Shown in pieces: positions 47,005 to 55,380 of a stretch of 64,000 nt of DNA (its first letter is position 1; every line of letters begins with the position of its first letter). Source of the DNA: CAWJLE01 sp963843645. GTDB taxonomy: Bacteria; Chloroflexota; Anaerolineae; DAOTYC01. Under the pieces are notes generated by a model. It searched no databases. It saw only the letters and a list, made by a program, of their open reading frames with translations, and was not told where the DNA came from. The stretch is from the NCBI GenBank assembly GCA_963843645.1, contig CAWJLE010000003.1, positions 1,550,001-1,614,000 on the forward strand, given 5' to 3'. The translations under genes and the position numbers were made by a program.

Positions 47005-48528
47005 TCAGGCCGCGTACTTCATCAGGGTATCTTTGGTCAGTCCTTCGTTAGTCAATTTCTCAGTGATCCGGCCCTTGGACATGACCAAAATTCGGTCGCA
47101 GTTACTGAGGATCACCTCAGGCTCGGAAGAGATCAGAATAATGGGCAGCCCATTTTCGCGCAGGTTTCGGATCAGATGCAGGATCTCATCCTTGGCGCCC
47201 ACGTCGATGCCTCGTGTCGGCTCGTTCAGGATCAGGACCTTTGGCGTGTAGCTGAGCCACCTGGCCAGTACGACCTTCTGCTGGTTGCCGCCGCTCAGCG
47301 CGGTGATTTGCAGTAGCGGGTTGGGCGGCGTCAGCCCCACACGGCGGATCTGATCGTTGGTGACGTCCATTTCCTTCCGCGAGCGGAGCAGCCACCCGGT
47401 AATGCGCTCCAGGTAGCTGATGGTGACGTTCTTGAAGATCTCGTTGCCCGGGAAGATGCTCATCTTGCGGTTGTCGGACACGTAGGCAATGCCCAGCGAC
47501 TTGGCGGTCGCCGTCTTGTTGATGGTTACCGGCTTGCCCTCCAGCTCGATGCGCCCCTTGTCCGCCTGCTCGTAGCCGAACAAACAACTGGCCAGGTCAG
47601 TCTTGCCGGCGCCCATGAAACCGTAGATGCCCAGAATCTCCCCCTGATGCAGGTCGAAGCTGATGTCAGAAAAGCGGCGGCGCTTGGCAAGGCCTTCCAC
47701 CTTCAGCACCGTCTCGCCTCCCTGCCCGCCGCCGTGACTCTCGCCTTCGTCGTAGGCGCTGCGTAGCAGGCGAGCATCCGCGTCCAGCATGCACTCCACG
47801 AGGAAGTTCTTGGTGCAGTTCTGTTGGTCTGCGGTGCAAACCAGCTGTCCGTTCTTCAGGACGGTGATGCGGTCCGAAACGCGTACGACGTCCTCCAGGA
47901 AGTGCGAAATGAAGACGATCGTCTTGCCCTGGGATTTCAGACGTGCGATGAATTCGAACAGGCGCTCGGCCTCCGGGGGCGACAGAGCGGAGGTCGGTTC
48001 ATCGAGGATGATGATCTCCGCGCCGGAGAAGATGGTGCGGGCGATCTCTACCAGCTGCTGCACGCCCACGTTGAGCAGGCCCGCCGGGCGCCGCACGTCC
48101 ACGTCGATGCCCAGCTCGTCGAGCTGCTGCTTGGCCTGCTCGTACATCGTACCCCAGTTGCAGACGCCCATGCGTGTCAGGAGGCGCGTGCCCAGAAACA
48201 CGTTCTCGGCCACAGACAGATAGCGGACGATGCTTAGCTCTTGATGGACCATGCCGATGCCGTGCTCGCGGGCGTCGGCCGGCGAGTGGAAGCGAACCGG
48301 TTTGCCTTTCAGCCGCATCTCGCCATCGAAGGTGGTATGTACGCCGGCGATGATCTTCATCAATGTGCTCTTACCGGCGCCGTTTTCGCCGACGAGACCG
48401 TGCACCTCGCCGCGGCGGAGGTCGAAATCAACTCCGCTCAACGCGGCAACACCGCCGAAACGCTTGGACACACCCACGAGCTCCAGCACCACGCCGTTGC
48501 CGTTGTTGTTCGACGCTTGTTCAACCAT
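47005..48528 (-). CDS. ABC ATPase, ribose type with two nucleotide-binding domains (RbsA-like)
   Basis: 507-residue double ATPase typical of CUT2 importers. First domain: Walker A GENGAGKSTLMKIIAG, signature region LLNVGVQQLVEIART, Walker B IIILDEPTSALSPPEAE. Second domain: FMGAGKTDLASCLFGY (degenerate Walker A), ALSGGNQQKVVLARWL, LILNEPTRGIDVGAKDEIL. ATG 48528 gives the family N-terminus MVEQAS...LELVGVSKRFGGVAALSG; the longer open frame to 48738 crosses a perfect hairpin at 48656-48689 and is not coding. Confidence 0.95.
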   Translation of the reverse strand: MVEQASNNNGNGVVLELVGVSKRFGGVAALSGVDFDLRRGEVHGLVGENGAGKSTLMKIIAGVHTTFDGEMRLKGKPVRFHSPADAREHGIGMVHQELSIVRYLSVAENVFLGTRLLTRMGVCNWGTMYEQAKQQLDELGIDVDVRRPAGLLNVGVQQLVEIARTIFSGAEIIILDEPTSALSPPEAERLFEFIARLKSQGKTIVFISHFLEDVVRVSDRITVLKNGQLVCTADQQNCTKNFLVECMLDADARLLRSAYDEGESHGGGQGGETVLKVEGLAKRRRFSDISFDLHQGEILGIYGFMGAGKTDLASCLFGYEQADKGRIELEGKPVTINKTATAKSLGIAYVSDNRKMSIFPGNEIFKNVTISYLERITGWLLRSRKEMDVTNDQIRRVGLTPPNPLLQITALSGGNQQKVVLARWLSYTPKVLILNEPTRGIDVGAKDEILHLIRNLRENGLPIILISSEPEVILSNCDRILVMSKGRITEKLTNEGLTKDTLMKYAA

Positions 48529-48655
48529 AAACAAACCGCCTTCCATAGAACCACGGACAACCAGTCGGTCAATGATGGTGATAATTCCGTTTTTGTCGTG
48601 GGGCTCATGGGCCACCACGGCGATGAAAAGCGATGAACACGGAACCGTCGACTCT

Positions 48656-48689
48656 AGGTGCGGCCCCTTCGGGCGAAGGGGCCGCACCT
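48656..48689 (-). terminator. Perfect hairpin after the binding-protein gene
   Basis: AGGTGCGGCCCCTTC (48656-48670) and GAAGGGGCCGCACCT (48675-48689) pair perfectly around GGGC, in the 219-base gap between the solute-binding and ATPase genes. Confidence 0.75.
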
Positions 48690-48747
48690 CAATCCGCGTC
48701 TCGTCCCGCTGCCCGGCTGGCGCCGGTGCGGGCTGCACCGGTCCGGC

Positions 48748-49803
48748 CTAGATCAGCAGATTGTTCGCCAGGAAGAGGAAGCCAGGCGCGTTCTCCAGGT
48801 TCACGACCGGGGCATCGGTGAGGATGTACTTCGGGATGTCCGCAGCTTTGTACTTGCCGCTCGCAAGCCAGTAGCCGATCCAGAGGCCGTCGCCGTGGAT
48901 GCGGCCGGTCGGGTTGATGACCGTGGACAGCATCTGTCCGTTGATGACCGCCTCGATGGCCGGCGACATGCCGTCGACGCCCACGATCTTGATCTGTTTC
49001 TCCTTGCCGGCAGCCTTGATGGCCCCGTAGGCCGCGAGAGCCATGTCGTCGTTGTGGAACATGCCACCCACGATGTTGGGATATTTCACGAGCAGGTCTT
49101 CCCACAGCGCCCGGACCTTCACCGCATCCCAGTCGCCGGGGGTCTCGTCGACCACCTTGATGTCCGGCATGCTATCGACTACGGAATGGAAGCCCTTGGC
49201 ACGGCCCTGAGCGCCCGTGTGAGTCAGCGCGCCCTGGGTGTGCACGACCTCGCCCTTGCCGCCGATCGCGTCGACGAGTTGCTTGGTCACGGAGGCGCCC
49301 ATGAACATGTTGTCCGGCTCGAGGAAGCTGACGATGTCTGTCGTCGTCAAATCCATGGCGATCTTCGTGTCGAGGTCGATGAGTGGGATGCCACGTTTCA
49401 TGGCCGCAGCCAGCGGCTCGACGAAGGCATCGGCGGCCACCGGGTGGATGGTCATGAAGTCCCAGTCCTGGCTGCACATATCTTCCACAGCCTTGCGCTG
49501 GCCGTCAACCGAGCCACCGCCGTCGAAAGGCGTGACCTCGACGCCGACCAGGTCGCCGATGAACTGCATGGTGTCCACGCCGCGCCCTTCCCAGGACGAC
49601 TTTGTGAAGCTGAACAAGGAATGGGCCATTTTGTACTTCTTCTCAACCGCCGGCTCTACGATCGCGTCGGGCGAGGCGCCGACCTTTTCTACGATCGTCT
49701 GGGCCGCCAGCGCGCCGATGCCAAGCATACCGGCGTGCTTCATGAGCTCACGACGAGTCAACTTGCCCTGCCAAAGCTTCTCGTTCAACTGCTTGATATC
49801 CAC
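48748..49803 (-). CDS. ABC substrate-binding protein, ribose type, Tat-like leader
   Basis: 351-residue periplasmic-binding-like protein. Unlike usual sugar-binding proteins it starts with TRRELMKHAGMLGIGALAAQ, a twin-arginine pattern followed by a hydrophobic stretch, so export may be through Tat. The binding fold of the LacI/RbsB type is seen in WDFMTIHPVAADAFVEPL, KRGIPLIDLDTKIAMDLTT, GGMFHNDDMALAAYGAIKAAG and KIVGVDGMSPAIEAVINGQM. GTG 49803 is preceded by AAGGAAGGAGA. The gene is the first of the operon and carries a long 5' leader with an internal terminator. Confidence 0.94.
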   Translation of the reverse strand: MDIKQLNEKLWQGKLTRRELMKHAGMLGIGALAAQTIVEKVGASPDAIVEPAVEKKYKMAHSLFSFTKSSWEGRGVDTMQFIGDLVGVEVTPFDGGGSVDGQRKAVEDMCSQDWDFMTIHPVAADAFVEPLAAAMKRGIPLIDLDTKIAMDLTTTDIVSFLEPDNMFMGASVTKQLVDAIGGKGEVVHTQGALTHTGAQGRAKGFHSVVDSMPDIKVVDETPGDWDAVKVRALWEDLLVKYPNIVGGMFHNDDMALAAYGAIKAAGKEKQIKIVGVDGMSPAIEAVINGQMLSTVINPTGRIHGDGLWIGYWLASGKYKAADIPKYILTDAPVVNLENAPGFLFLANNLLI

Positions 49804-50140
49804 CGTTGCTCTCCTTCCTTCCTGGAAACCACAGTCCTCGGGAACGTCGAAACGACACTCCGAACCTGAGCGACCGGCCCGGCTGTGCCTGCCGCCCTGG
49901 CTCCCCTCTCCATCTGACTGCTGACTGACAAAGGATCAAACGCCGGCCACCTCCTCAAACGTCTTACTATCCATGAGTAACATAAGGCCCTGTCTGAGCC
50001 CAGGTTCCGGAATTCGCCTGGGTCGAGATCAAGTTACCGATTTAGGCGGCCGGATCGGGCACGATCCAGATCGCGGCGCGGAGAGTTGACTCTGATTGAG
50101 CAAAGACTGGCCGTCAAGGGGAAACGTTTGGCACTGTCAC
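49804..50140 (-). other. Distal leader of the ribose-type importer operon
   Basis: About 340 bases upstream of GTG 49803. On the minus strand CCTTGACGGCCAGTC and a second weak TTGATC offer poor promoter matches. A local CCCAGG...CCTGGG pairing (about 50000-50030) is the only hairpin. No ORF of note. Confidence 0.35.
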
Positions 50141-50189
50141 AAAGCAAAAAGCCTTCTCTCGAGCATCTCAGCAACTCGAGAGGAGGCTT
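50141..50189 (-). terminator. Rho-independent terminator, minus strand
   Basis: On the minus strand AAGCCTCCTCTCGAG (50189-50175) pairs with CTCGAGAGAAGGCTT (50163-50149) with one mismatch, then TTTTTGCTTT follows. This is the clearest intrinsic terminator in the window, and it lies between a strong promoter and the importer operon. Confidence 0.75.
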
Positions 50190-50396
50190 CTTGCCTTATC
50201 AGCGAGGTATTATTCTGGATGTGCCTGGAACGCGGACTCACTGTTGCCTCCTATCGCATCGTTGATAGAGACGTCACCAGATCATGAAGCGCGTTGTTGG
50301 CTTAAAGGGAACCACGGCGCGAGCTGCGCGTCCTGCGCTGTGGAACAGGTGTCATACTTAGGAGAATTGTCTATTCATCCCTCATGATTTCGTGCT
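50141..50396 (-). ncRNA. Candidate small RNA or attenuated leader
   Basis: A strong promoter (50403-50431) predicts a start near 50396 on the minus strand, and a rho-independent terminator ends at about 50141. The 255-base segment has no plausible ORF. It could be an independent small RNA, or the regulatory front of the operon beginning at 49803, with the terminator acting as an attenuator. No known RNA family is recognised. Confidence 0.4.
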
Positions 50397-50402
50397 TGCC
50401 AT

Positions 50403-50431
50403 AGTCTAGCACAGAAGACCGGGTTTGTCAA
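50403..50431 (-). promoter_or_regulatory. Strong promoter upstream of the attenuated leader
   Basis: On the minus strand perfect TTGACA (50431-50426), 17 bases, TAGACT (50408-50403). It lies 38 bases beyond the stop codon of the exported-protein gene and fires toward the terminator at 50141-50189 and the importer operon. Confidence 0.7.
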
Positions 50432-50468
50432 CACGTGCGAACCGCAGAGCGAAACGGGGCCGGCGCCG

Positions 50469-51044
50469 TCACCAGGCCGGCTCGATCTGGGCGGCGAGAC
50501 GGGATATCTCCGCCTTCCACATGTCCTCGGTTTCAAGCTCACCCGCCGCGACTCGCTGGGAAATCCGATCGAACAGCGTCGCAATATCGTCCTTCAACAG
50601 CACCACGAACGGGCCTGCTACGTACGAGGCGGCTTGCGGATCCTCCGGCCAGATGTCCACCGTGGGTCCATCCTGGGTCATCGGGTATTTGAGCGCGGCG
50701 ACTACGGCCATCGGCTGGTAGTCGTACGTATTCTGCAATCCGCCGCTGTACAGGCGCACGACCTTGTCGAGGACGACGACGTTTCCATACGCCATCCACT
50801 CCTCGGCCAATCCATTGGGGCCGGCCATGCGGCTGCTCAAGTGCGCTTTGAAGCCGTCGAGCGCGATGCACTGGTCCGGCTGCCGGGCGCACAGCCACGT
50901 GTAAGCATCGATCTGGGTGCTGGGCTGAACGTGCATGATCAAGTGAATCGGCCCGCCGGCAGCCACCGGACTCGCCGGGGCCATGGGAATCGACAGGCTC
51001 GCCACGAGAAATAACGCCACGATGAGTAATTGTTTCCTGTGCAT
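50469..51044 (-). CDS. Exported protein of unknown function
   Basis: 191 residues with a clear signal peptide (KQLLIVALFLVASLSIPMAPASPVAAG, residues 4-30). The mature part contains WLCARQPDQCIALDGFKAHL with two Cys that could form a disulfide, then a mostly alpha-beta region ending in a helix of acidic character (LETEDMWKAEISRLAAQ). I do not recognise a family. The gene is isolated: a leader promoter follows it and a divergent gene starts 267 bases away. Confidence 0.7.
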   Translation of the reverse strand: MHRKQLLIVALFLVASLSIPMAPASPVAAGGPIHLIMHVQPSTQIDAYTWLCARQPDQCIALDGFKAHLSSRMAGPNGLAEEWMAYGNVVVLDKVVRLYSGGLQNTYDYQPMAVVAALKYPMTQDGPTVDIWPEDPQAASYVAGPFVVLLKDDIATLFDRISQRVAAGELETEDMWKAEISRLAAQIEPAW

Positions 51045-51310
51045 TGTAATCTCCTGAAAGAGGGTGGCTGAACGTTGATGCCTGCATTATATCACTGAAC
51101 CACCTGGGCCACGAATGCCCGGGCAGGCGCAGCGCAACCCAGTCTCGACGTTCCGCGCAAAGAACCTTCCTGCTGCCGGCGGGGAGCCACTTTCATCCTG
51201 TGGGCGGGTGTGGGTCCCGAAATCCATGGCGGGGCACCATCCGCTCGTTCTGCCCGGCTGTCTTTGCCCGCGCCGCGCGACTGTGGTAAGATACCCGCGG
51301 AGGCACACAC

Positions 51311-52150
51311 ATGCAGCGCGTACTGACCCTGATGGCGATCGTCCTGGGCGCGGCGGCCATCCTCGGCCTGGCCGGCCTGACCATGTGGCGCGTCCGCGAC
51401 GAGCAACGGCTGGACGGGCTTTCGCGCATCCTGCAATCTCCGCCAGGTGACCCGGCCGCCGCCCTGTCCGGCGTCGAGCCGCTCTCACGCATCCCCACAC
51501 CTGCCCGTCGCTATCTGCAGCGCGCCATCGCTCAGGGCGCACCGCTCACTCCGTTCGTCCGCCTGTCCTTCATCGGATCTCAGCAACTGGACCCAGACCG
51601 GGGATGGCTCAACCTGAACGGCGAAGAGCTGATCGTCCCCGGCCACGGGTACATCTGGCAGGCCAGGCTGCATAGCGGGCTCCTCTCGCTATCCGGCTAC
51701 GAGAGCTACACCGGCGACGTCGCTGCCGAACGCTATCGGCTGTTCGGCCTGTGGCCCTACCGCTCCACTGCCGGCGGTGAAGATGCGCAGCGCACGGCCC
51801 TCGATCGCCTGGCTCTGGAATCGATCTGGCTGCCGACTGAGCTCTTGCCCGGCGAAGCCGTGAGTTGGGAGACTGTGGACGCCGAGCACGCCCAGGTTCG
51901 CCTCGGCAGCCACGACGAGACGGTGACGCTCGTCTTCCGTTTCGCGCCCGACGGCCATCTTCTGCAGGTCACCGGTCCACGCTGGGTTGCCGAAACCCAT
52001 TCGTACGTCCCGTTCGGCTTTCTCATCGACGAAGAAGGCACGTTCGACGGCTACACGGTCCCGACGAGTCTTCGCGCCGGCTGGCGCCCCGGCCAGCCCG
52101 ACTTCCAGGAAACCCTGCGGCTTCAGGTGACTTCAGCAACGTACCGGTGA
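51311..52150 (+). CDS. DUF6544-like membrane-anchored protein
   Basis: 279 residues, N-terminal membrane anchor (VLTLMAIVLGAAAILGLAGLTMW, residues 4-26), then a soluble beta-rich domain: PLSRIPTPARRYLQRAIAQG, VRLSFIGSQQLDPDRGWLNL, GYIWQARLHSGLLSLSGYES, LALESIWLPTELLPGEAVSW. This pattern is that of DUF6544/DUF6920 proteins of unknown function. ATG 51311 has GCGGAGG upstream, and a weak TAAGAT -10 box lies near 51287. It may form a unit with the hydrolase gene 12 bases downstream. Confidence 0.65.
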   Translation: MQRVLTLMAIVLGAAAILGLAGLTMWRVRDEQRLDGLSRILQSPPGDPAAALSGVEPLSRIPTPARRYLQRAIAQGAPLTPFVRLSFIGSQQLDPDRGWLNLNGEELIVPGHGYIWQARLHSGLLSLSGYESYTGDVAAERYRLFGLWPYRSTAGGEDAQRTALDRLALESIWLPTELLPGEAVSWETVDAEHAQVRLGSHDETVTLVFRFAPDGHLLQVTGPRWVAETHSYVPFGFLIDEEGTFDGYTVPTSLRAGWRPGQPDFQETLRLQVTSATYR

Positions 52151-52162
52151 GGAGGCACGTCC

Positions 52163-53224
52163 ATGGCCGAACGCCCGCTCAACTACGCGACCCTGCCGTC
52201 TCTTTTCCGTCACTACGACGCCGCTTCGCGCGAATTGGCTTTCCACGCCCGGACTCAACAGGAGTGGGCGAGCTGGCGCGAGGCTCTATCCGCAAGGCTA
52301 ATGCACCTCCTCGGTGAGTTCCCATCCGAGCGGCCGCCGCTTGCCCCGGTGCTGTTGGATACACGGGAAGAGGCCGATTGTCGCCTCGAGAAGGTAGCCT
52401 TCCAAAGCGAGCCGGGACTCTACGTCCCGTGCTACGTGCTGGTCCCACGCCACGTCGAGCCGCCCTACCGCCCGGTCGTCGCCCTCCACGGGCACGGCAC
52501 GGGCGGAGCCGCCCACACGGCGGGATTGATCCTGGACGAGGCCACACGACGCGACGAAGAGGAACACGTGCGCGCCCACAACTACGATTATGGCCGGCAG
52601 CTCGCCCGGCACGGCTTTCTGGCCATCGTGCCCGAGCAGCGCGGTTTCGGCGAGCGACTGGAGGCCGGGCCGGACCTGGTGCAGGGCGAGCCGATGTGGC
52701 GAAGCTCCTGCCACGCGCTGGCGCTCGATGCCCTGTTGTTCGGCCAAACGGCAACCGGTCTGCGCGTGTGGGACGTCATGCGCACGGTGGACTACCTGCG
52801 CAGCCGCGCGGAGCCCATGACCACGGGGCTTGGCTGCCTGGGCCTTTCCGGCGGCGGCGCCACCACCCTCTTTGCCGCCGCCCTGGAACCGCGCATCAGC
52901 GTCGCGGTGATCAGCGGCTACTTCAACTCCTTCCGTGCATCCATTATGTCTATCTCACACTGCGAGTGCAACTATGTCCCCGGCATCCTCAATGTCGCAG
53001 AGATGGCCGACGTCGCGGGCCTCATCGCGCCCCGCCCCTTGCTCATCGAAAACGGGAGGGCCGATCCGCTCTTCCCGGTCGCCGCAGCCGACGCGGCTTA
53101 TCACGATTTGCAGCGCGTTTATGACGTGCTGGGAGCGCCGGAACGTCTCGATCGGGACGTGTTCGAGGGTGGGCATCGGTTCAGCGGCCGCAAGGCTTTC
53201 GATTGGCTGAGGCGATGGATGTGA
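52163..53224 (+). CDS. Alpha/beta hydrolase, acetyl-xylan-esterase-like
   Basis: 353-residue hydrolase. The oxyanion region is VVALHGHGTGGAAHTAG, the nucleophile elbow GCLGLSGGGATTLF (Ser), and the catalytic His lies in FEGGHRFSGRKA near the C-terminus; the acid is probably Asp in NGRADPLFPV. It resembles dienelactone-hydrolase-like and acetyl-xylan-esterase-like family members in which a long N-terminal helical part precedes the core. GAGGAGGCACG precedes ATG 52163. Substrate unknown; the Gfo/Idh/MocA oxidoreductase and sugar importer nearby point to carbohydrate esters (inference). Confidence 0.88.
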   Translation: MAERPLNYATLPSLFRHYDAASRELAFHARTQQEWASWREALSARLMHLLGEFPSERPPLAPVLLDTREEADCRLEKVAFQSEPGLYVPCYVLVPRHVEPPYRPVVALHGHGTGGAAHTAGLILDEATRRDEEEHVRAHNYDYGRQLARHGFLAIVPEQRGFGERLEAGPDLVQGEPMWRSSCHALALDALLFGQTATGLRVWDVMRTVDYLRSRAEPMTTGLGCLGLSGGGATTLFAAALEPRISVAVISGYFNSFRASIMSISHCECNYVPGILNVAEMADVAGLIAPRPLLIENGRADPLFPVAAADAAYHDLQRVYDVLGAPERLDRDVFEGGHRFSGRKAFDWLRRWM

Positions 53225-53285
53225 CCCAATCATCGTAGTCCCCGTGGCAGCCCTGGCCGCCGCGAAGACTCCCCGGAGGAAACCC

Positions 53286-54461
53286 ATGTCGCTCATGAAC
53301 GTGCTCGTCATTGGGACCGGAATGTACGCTGTCGGCCGCGGTACGGCGTCGTTCGGAACGCTCCTACCCGGCATCCTGGAGTGGCGGCGGACCGGCGGCG
53401 TGGGCGATCTTTACGTCGCCGGCACTTCGCCCGAGGGCGTCGGCGCGGCCCGCGAGAAGATCGATGCCCTCCAGTCGGTGACCGGCGTCCGCGTGCCGGT
53501 ACGCTACTTTCCCACCGGCGATCGGCCCGACCCGCAGGCTTACCGGGAAGCCATCCGCGCCATTCCCCGGCCCGCGTGCGCCGTCATCGCCACGCCGGAC
53601 GAGTTGCACCGCGAGATGGCGGGCGCGGCCATAGAGGCCGGTCTGCACTGCCTCGTCGTCAAGCCGCTTGCCCCGACCGTGCGCGAGGTCCGCGAGCTGA
53701 TCCAGCTGCAGGACCGCCACGCCGTCTACGCCGCAGTGGAATTCCACAAACGGTACGATTTGGCCAATCTGAAGCTGCGGGACACGATCGCTGCCGGCCG
53801 CCTCGGCGACCTGCTGTCCGTCCTGGTGCAGTACAGCCAGCGCAAGAGCGTGCCCTCACAGTCGTTCCGCAAGTGGGCCGCACGCACGACGGTCTTTCAG
53901 TACCTCGGCGTGCATTACGTCGATATCGTCTACTTCGCCACTGGAGCCCGGCCGATTCGCGTGACGGCGGTCGGCCAGAAGAACTGGCTGGCCGCCCGCG
54001 GGATCGATACGTACGACGCGGTGCAGGCGGTCCTCGAATGGGAGGCCCCCTCTGGGAGGCGATTCGTGCAGGTCAGCCTGACGAACTGGATCGATCCGGA
54101 ATCGACCACGGCGATGTCCGAGCAATCAATCAAGGTGATCGGCACGACCGGCCGATTCGAATCGGACCAGAAGGAGCGTGGCATCACCATCGTCACCGAC
54201 GAGGGCGGCACGGAGGAGCCGAACCCCTACTTCACCCAGCCCTACGACAGCGGCGAGTACGTCGTCTTCCACGGCTATGGCATCGACAGCGTCACGACCT
54301 TTCTCGATGATGCCGCCGCGGTCGCAGCCGGGACGACGTCGCCCGCAGACCTCGAGTCCAGGCGGCCCACTTTCCGGCAGTCTCTCGTGCCGGTCGCCGT
54401 CGTCGAGGCCGCCAATCGGAGCCTGCAGCTCGACGGCGAGTGGTTGCCGATCGATTTATGA
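53286..54461 (+). CDS. Gfo/Idh/MocA-family oxidoreductase
   Basis: 391-residue NAD(P)-dependent sugar oxidoreductase. The Rossmann start is MNVLVIGTGMYAVGRGTASF, and the family's central ACAVIATPDELHREMAGAAI, with the following GLHCLVVKPLAPTV and the catalytic Lys in VEFHKRYDLANLKL, fits well. C-terminal beta-sheet domain contains LLSVLVQYSQRKSVPSQSF and VRVTAVGQ-like strands. ATG 53286 is chosen because CGGAGGAAAC precedes it; the upstream frame is not conserved. Palindromic repeats of family A follow immediately. Confidence 0.92.
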   Translation: MSLMNVLVIGTGMYAVGRGTASFGTLLPGILEWRRTGGVGDLYVAGTSPEGVGAAREKIDALQSVTGVRVPVRYFPTGDRPDPQAYREAIRAIPRPACAVIATPDELHREMAGAAIEAGLHCLVVKPLAPTVREVRELIQLQDRHAVYAAVEFHKRYDLANLKLRDTIAAGRLGDLLSVLVQYSQRKSVPSQSFRKWAARTTVFQYLGVHYVDIVYFATGARPIRVTAVGQKNWLAARGIDTYDAVQAVLEWEAPSGRRFVQVSLTNWIDPESTTAMSEQSIKVIGTTGRFESDQKERGITIVTDEGGTEEPNPYFTQPYDSGEYVVFHGYGIDSVTTFLDDAAAVAAGTTSPADLESRRPTFRQSLVPVAVVEAANRSLQLDGEWLPIDL

Positions 54462-54591
54462 CTTCCGAAGTCTTCGAGGCTTCGGAAGTCGCAATCCGAT
54501 TCAAACTTCCGAAGTTTTGAAAACTTCGGAAGTTTAAATCCGTACGAGGCGCTCCCCCAAGACTTCCGCAGTTGTGAAAACTTCAGAAGTC
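54460..54591. repeat. Palindromic repeat family A, three tandem copies
   Basis: Copy 4 (54460-54490): GACTTCCGAAG/CTTCGGAAGTC. Copy 5 (54503-54535): a perfect 16-bp stem AAACTTCCGAAGTTTT around a single G. Copy 6 (54561-54591): GACTTCCGCAGTT/AACTTCAGAAGTC with mismatches. They fill the 160-base gap between the oxidoreductase stop and the MBL gene start. Confidence 0.85.
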
Positions 54592-54621
54592 CGAACCGTA
54601 TCAGCCATCTGGAGGCAAGCC

Positions 54622-55302
54622 ATGTGTGCCGAAAGCGCAGGCGTTCCTGTCTCGGACGTGACCCCGGTTTCCATGACTTTCGTCAATGCCTTCATCATCC
54701 AGGGCGCCGACCACCGGCTCGTCCTCGTGGACACCGGAACGCCGGGCAGCGCCCCCAGGATCGTCAGCGCCATCGAAGCGCTGGGCTGCACTCCGTCACA
54801 GGTGGCGCTGATCGTCATCACGCATGCCCATCTCGATCATTTCGGCAGCGTGCGAGCGCTGAAAGCGCTCACTGCCGCCCCGGTGGCAATCCACCGGAGC
54901 GAAGCGCGGTACCTGGTCGAAGGCCGCAGCACGGCCGTCGTTCCTACTTCGCTCATGGGGCACCTCTTGCGGCTCGTCGCTCGCCCATCCCAGGTGGCGG
55001 ACGGCGTACAGCCCGACGTGCTGATCGACGACGAGCTGGACTTGGGCGCGTTCGGCGTCAGCGGCCGGGTCATCGCGACGCCGGGTCACACCGCTGGATC
55101 GGTGTCGGTCCTGCTTCATGGCGGAGAGTGCCTGGTCGGCGATCTCGTCATGGCGTTCCGCAAGCCGTCCTTTCCCATCATCGCGCAGGACACGACTCTG
55201 ATCGGACCGAGCATCCGAAAGGTCATCGACTGCGGCGCGACCAAAATCTACCCGTCCCACGGCGCAGCCTGCAGCGTCGATCGCATCCGGCAGTTGGTGT
55301 AG
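54622..55302 (+). CDS. MBL-fold hydrolase, glyoxalase II-like
   Basis: 226-residue metallo-beta-lactamase-fold enzyme. Metal motif ITHAHLDHFGSVRAL (H-x-H-x-D-H) and ATPGHTAGSVSVLLHGGE with the later His, then LVGDLVMAF with the bridging Asp, and KIYPSHGAACSVDRI. This is the glyoxalase II/lactonase-like group; substrate unknown. ATG 54622 follows GGAGGCAAGCC; the first candidate ATG 54574 is inside repeat copy 6. Confidence 0.9.
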   Translation: MCAESAGVPVSDVTPVSMTFVNAFIIQGADHRLVLVDTGTPGSAPRIVSAIEALGCTPSQVALIVITHAHLDHFGSVRALKALTAAPVAIHRSEARYLVEGRSTAVVPTSLMGHLLRLVARPSQVADGVQPDVLIDDELDLGAFGVSGRVIATPGHTAGSVSVLLHGGECLVGDLVMAFRKPSFPIIAQDTTLIGPSIRKVIDCGATKIYPSHGAACSVDRIRQLV

Positions 55303-55316
55303 GCTCTAGGCGGCGT

Positions 55317-55344
55317 TTGCGGTTGCGCGCTTCTGTGCTAAAAT
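55317..55344 (+). promoter_or_regulatory. Promoter of the second UROD-family gene
   Basis: TTGCGG (55317-55322), 16 bases, TAAAAT (55339-55344), 37 bases before ATG 55381. Confidence 0.5.
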
Positions 55345-55380
55345 CGGCCTGTTCCAGCCTGATTTCGAGGAGGATACAGC

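Noticed and set aside
50096..50287. 63-residue plus-strand frame over the terminator
   Set aside because: It reads through a perfect hairpin and has no ribosome site or homologous features.
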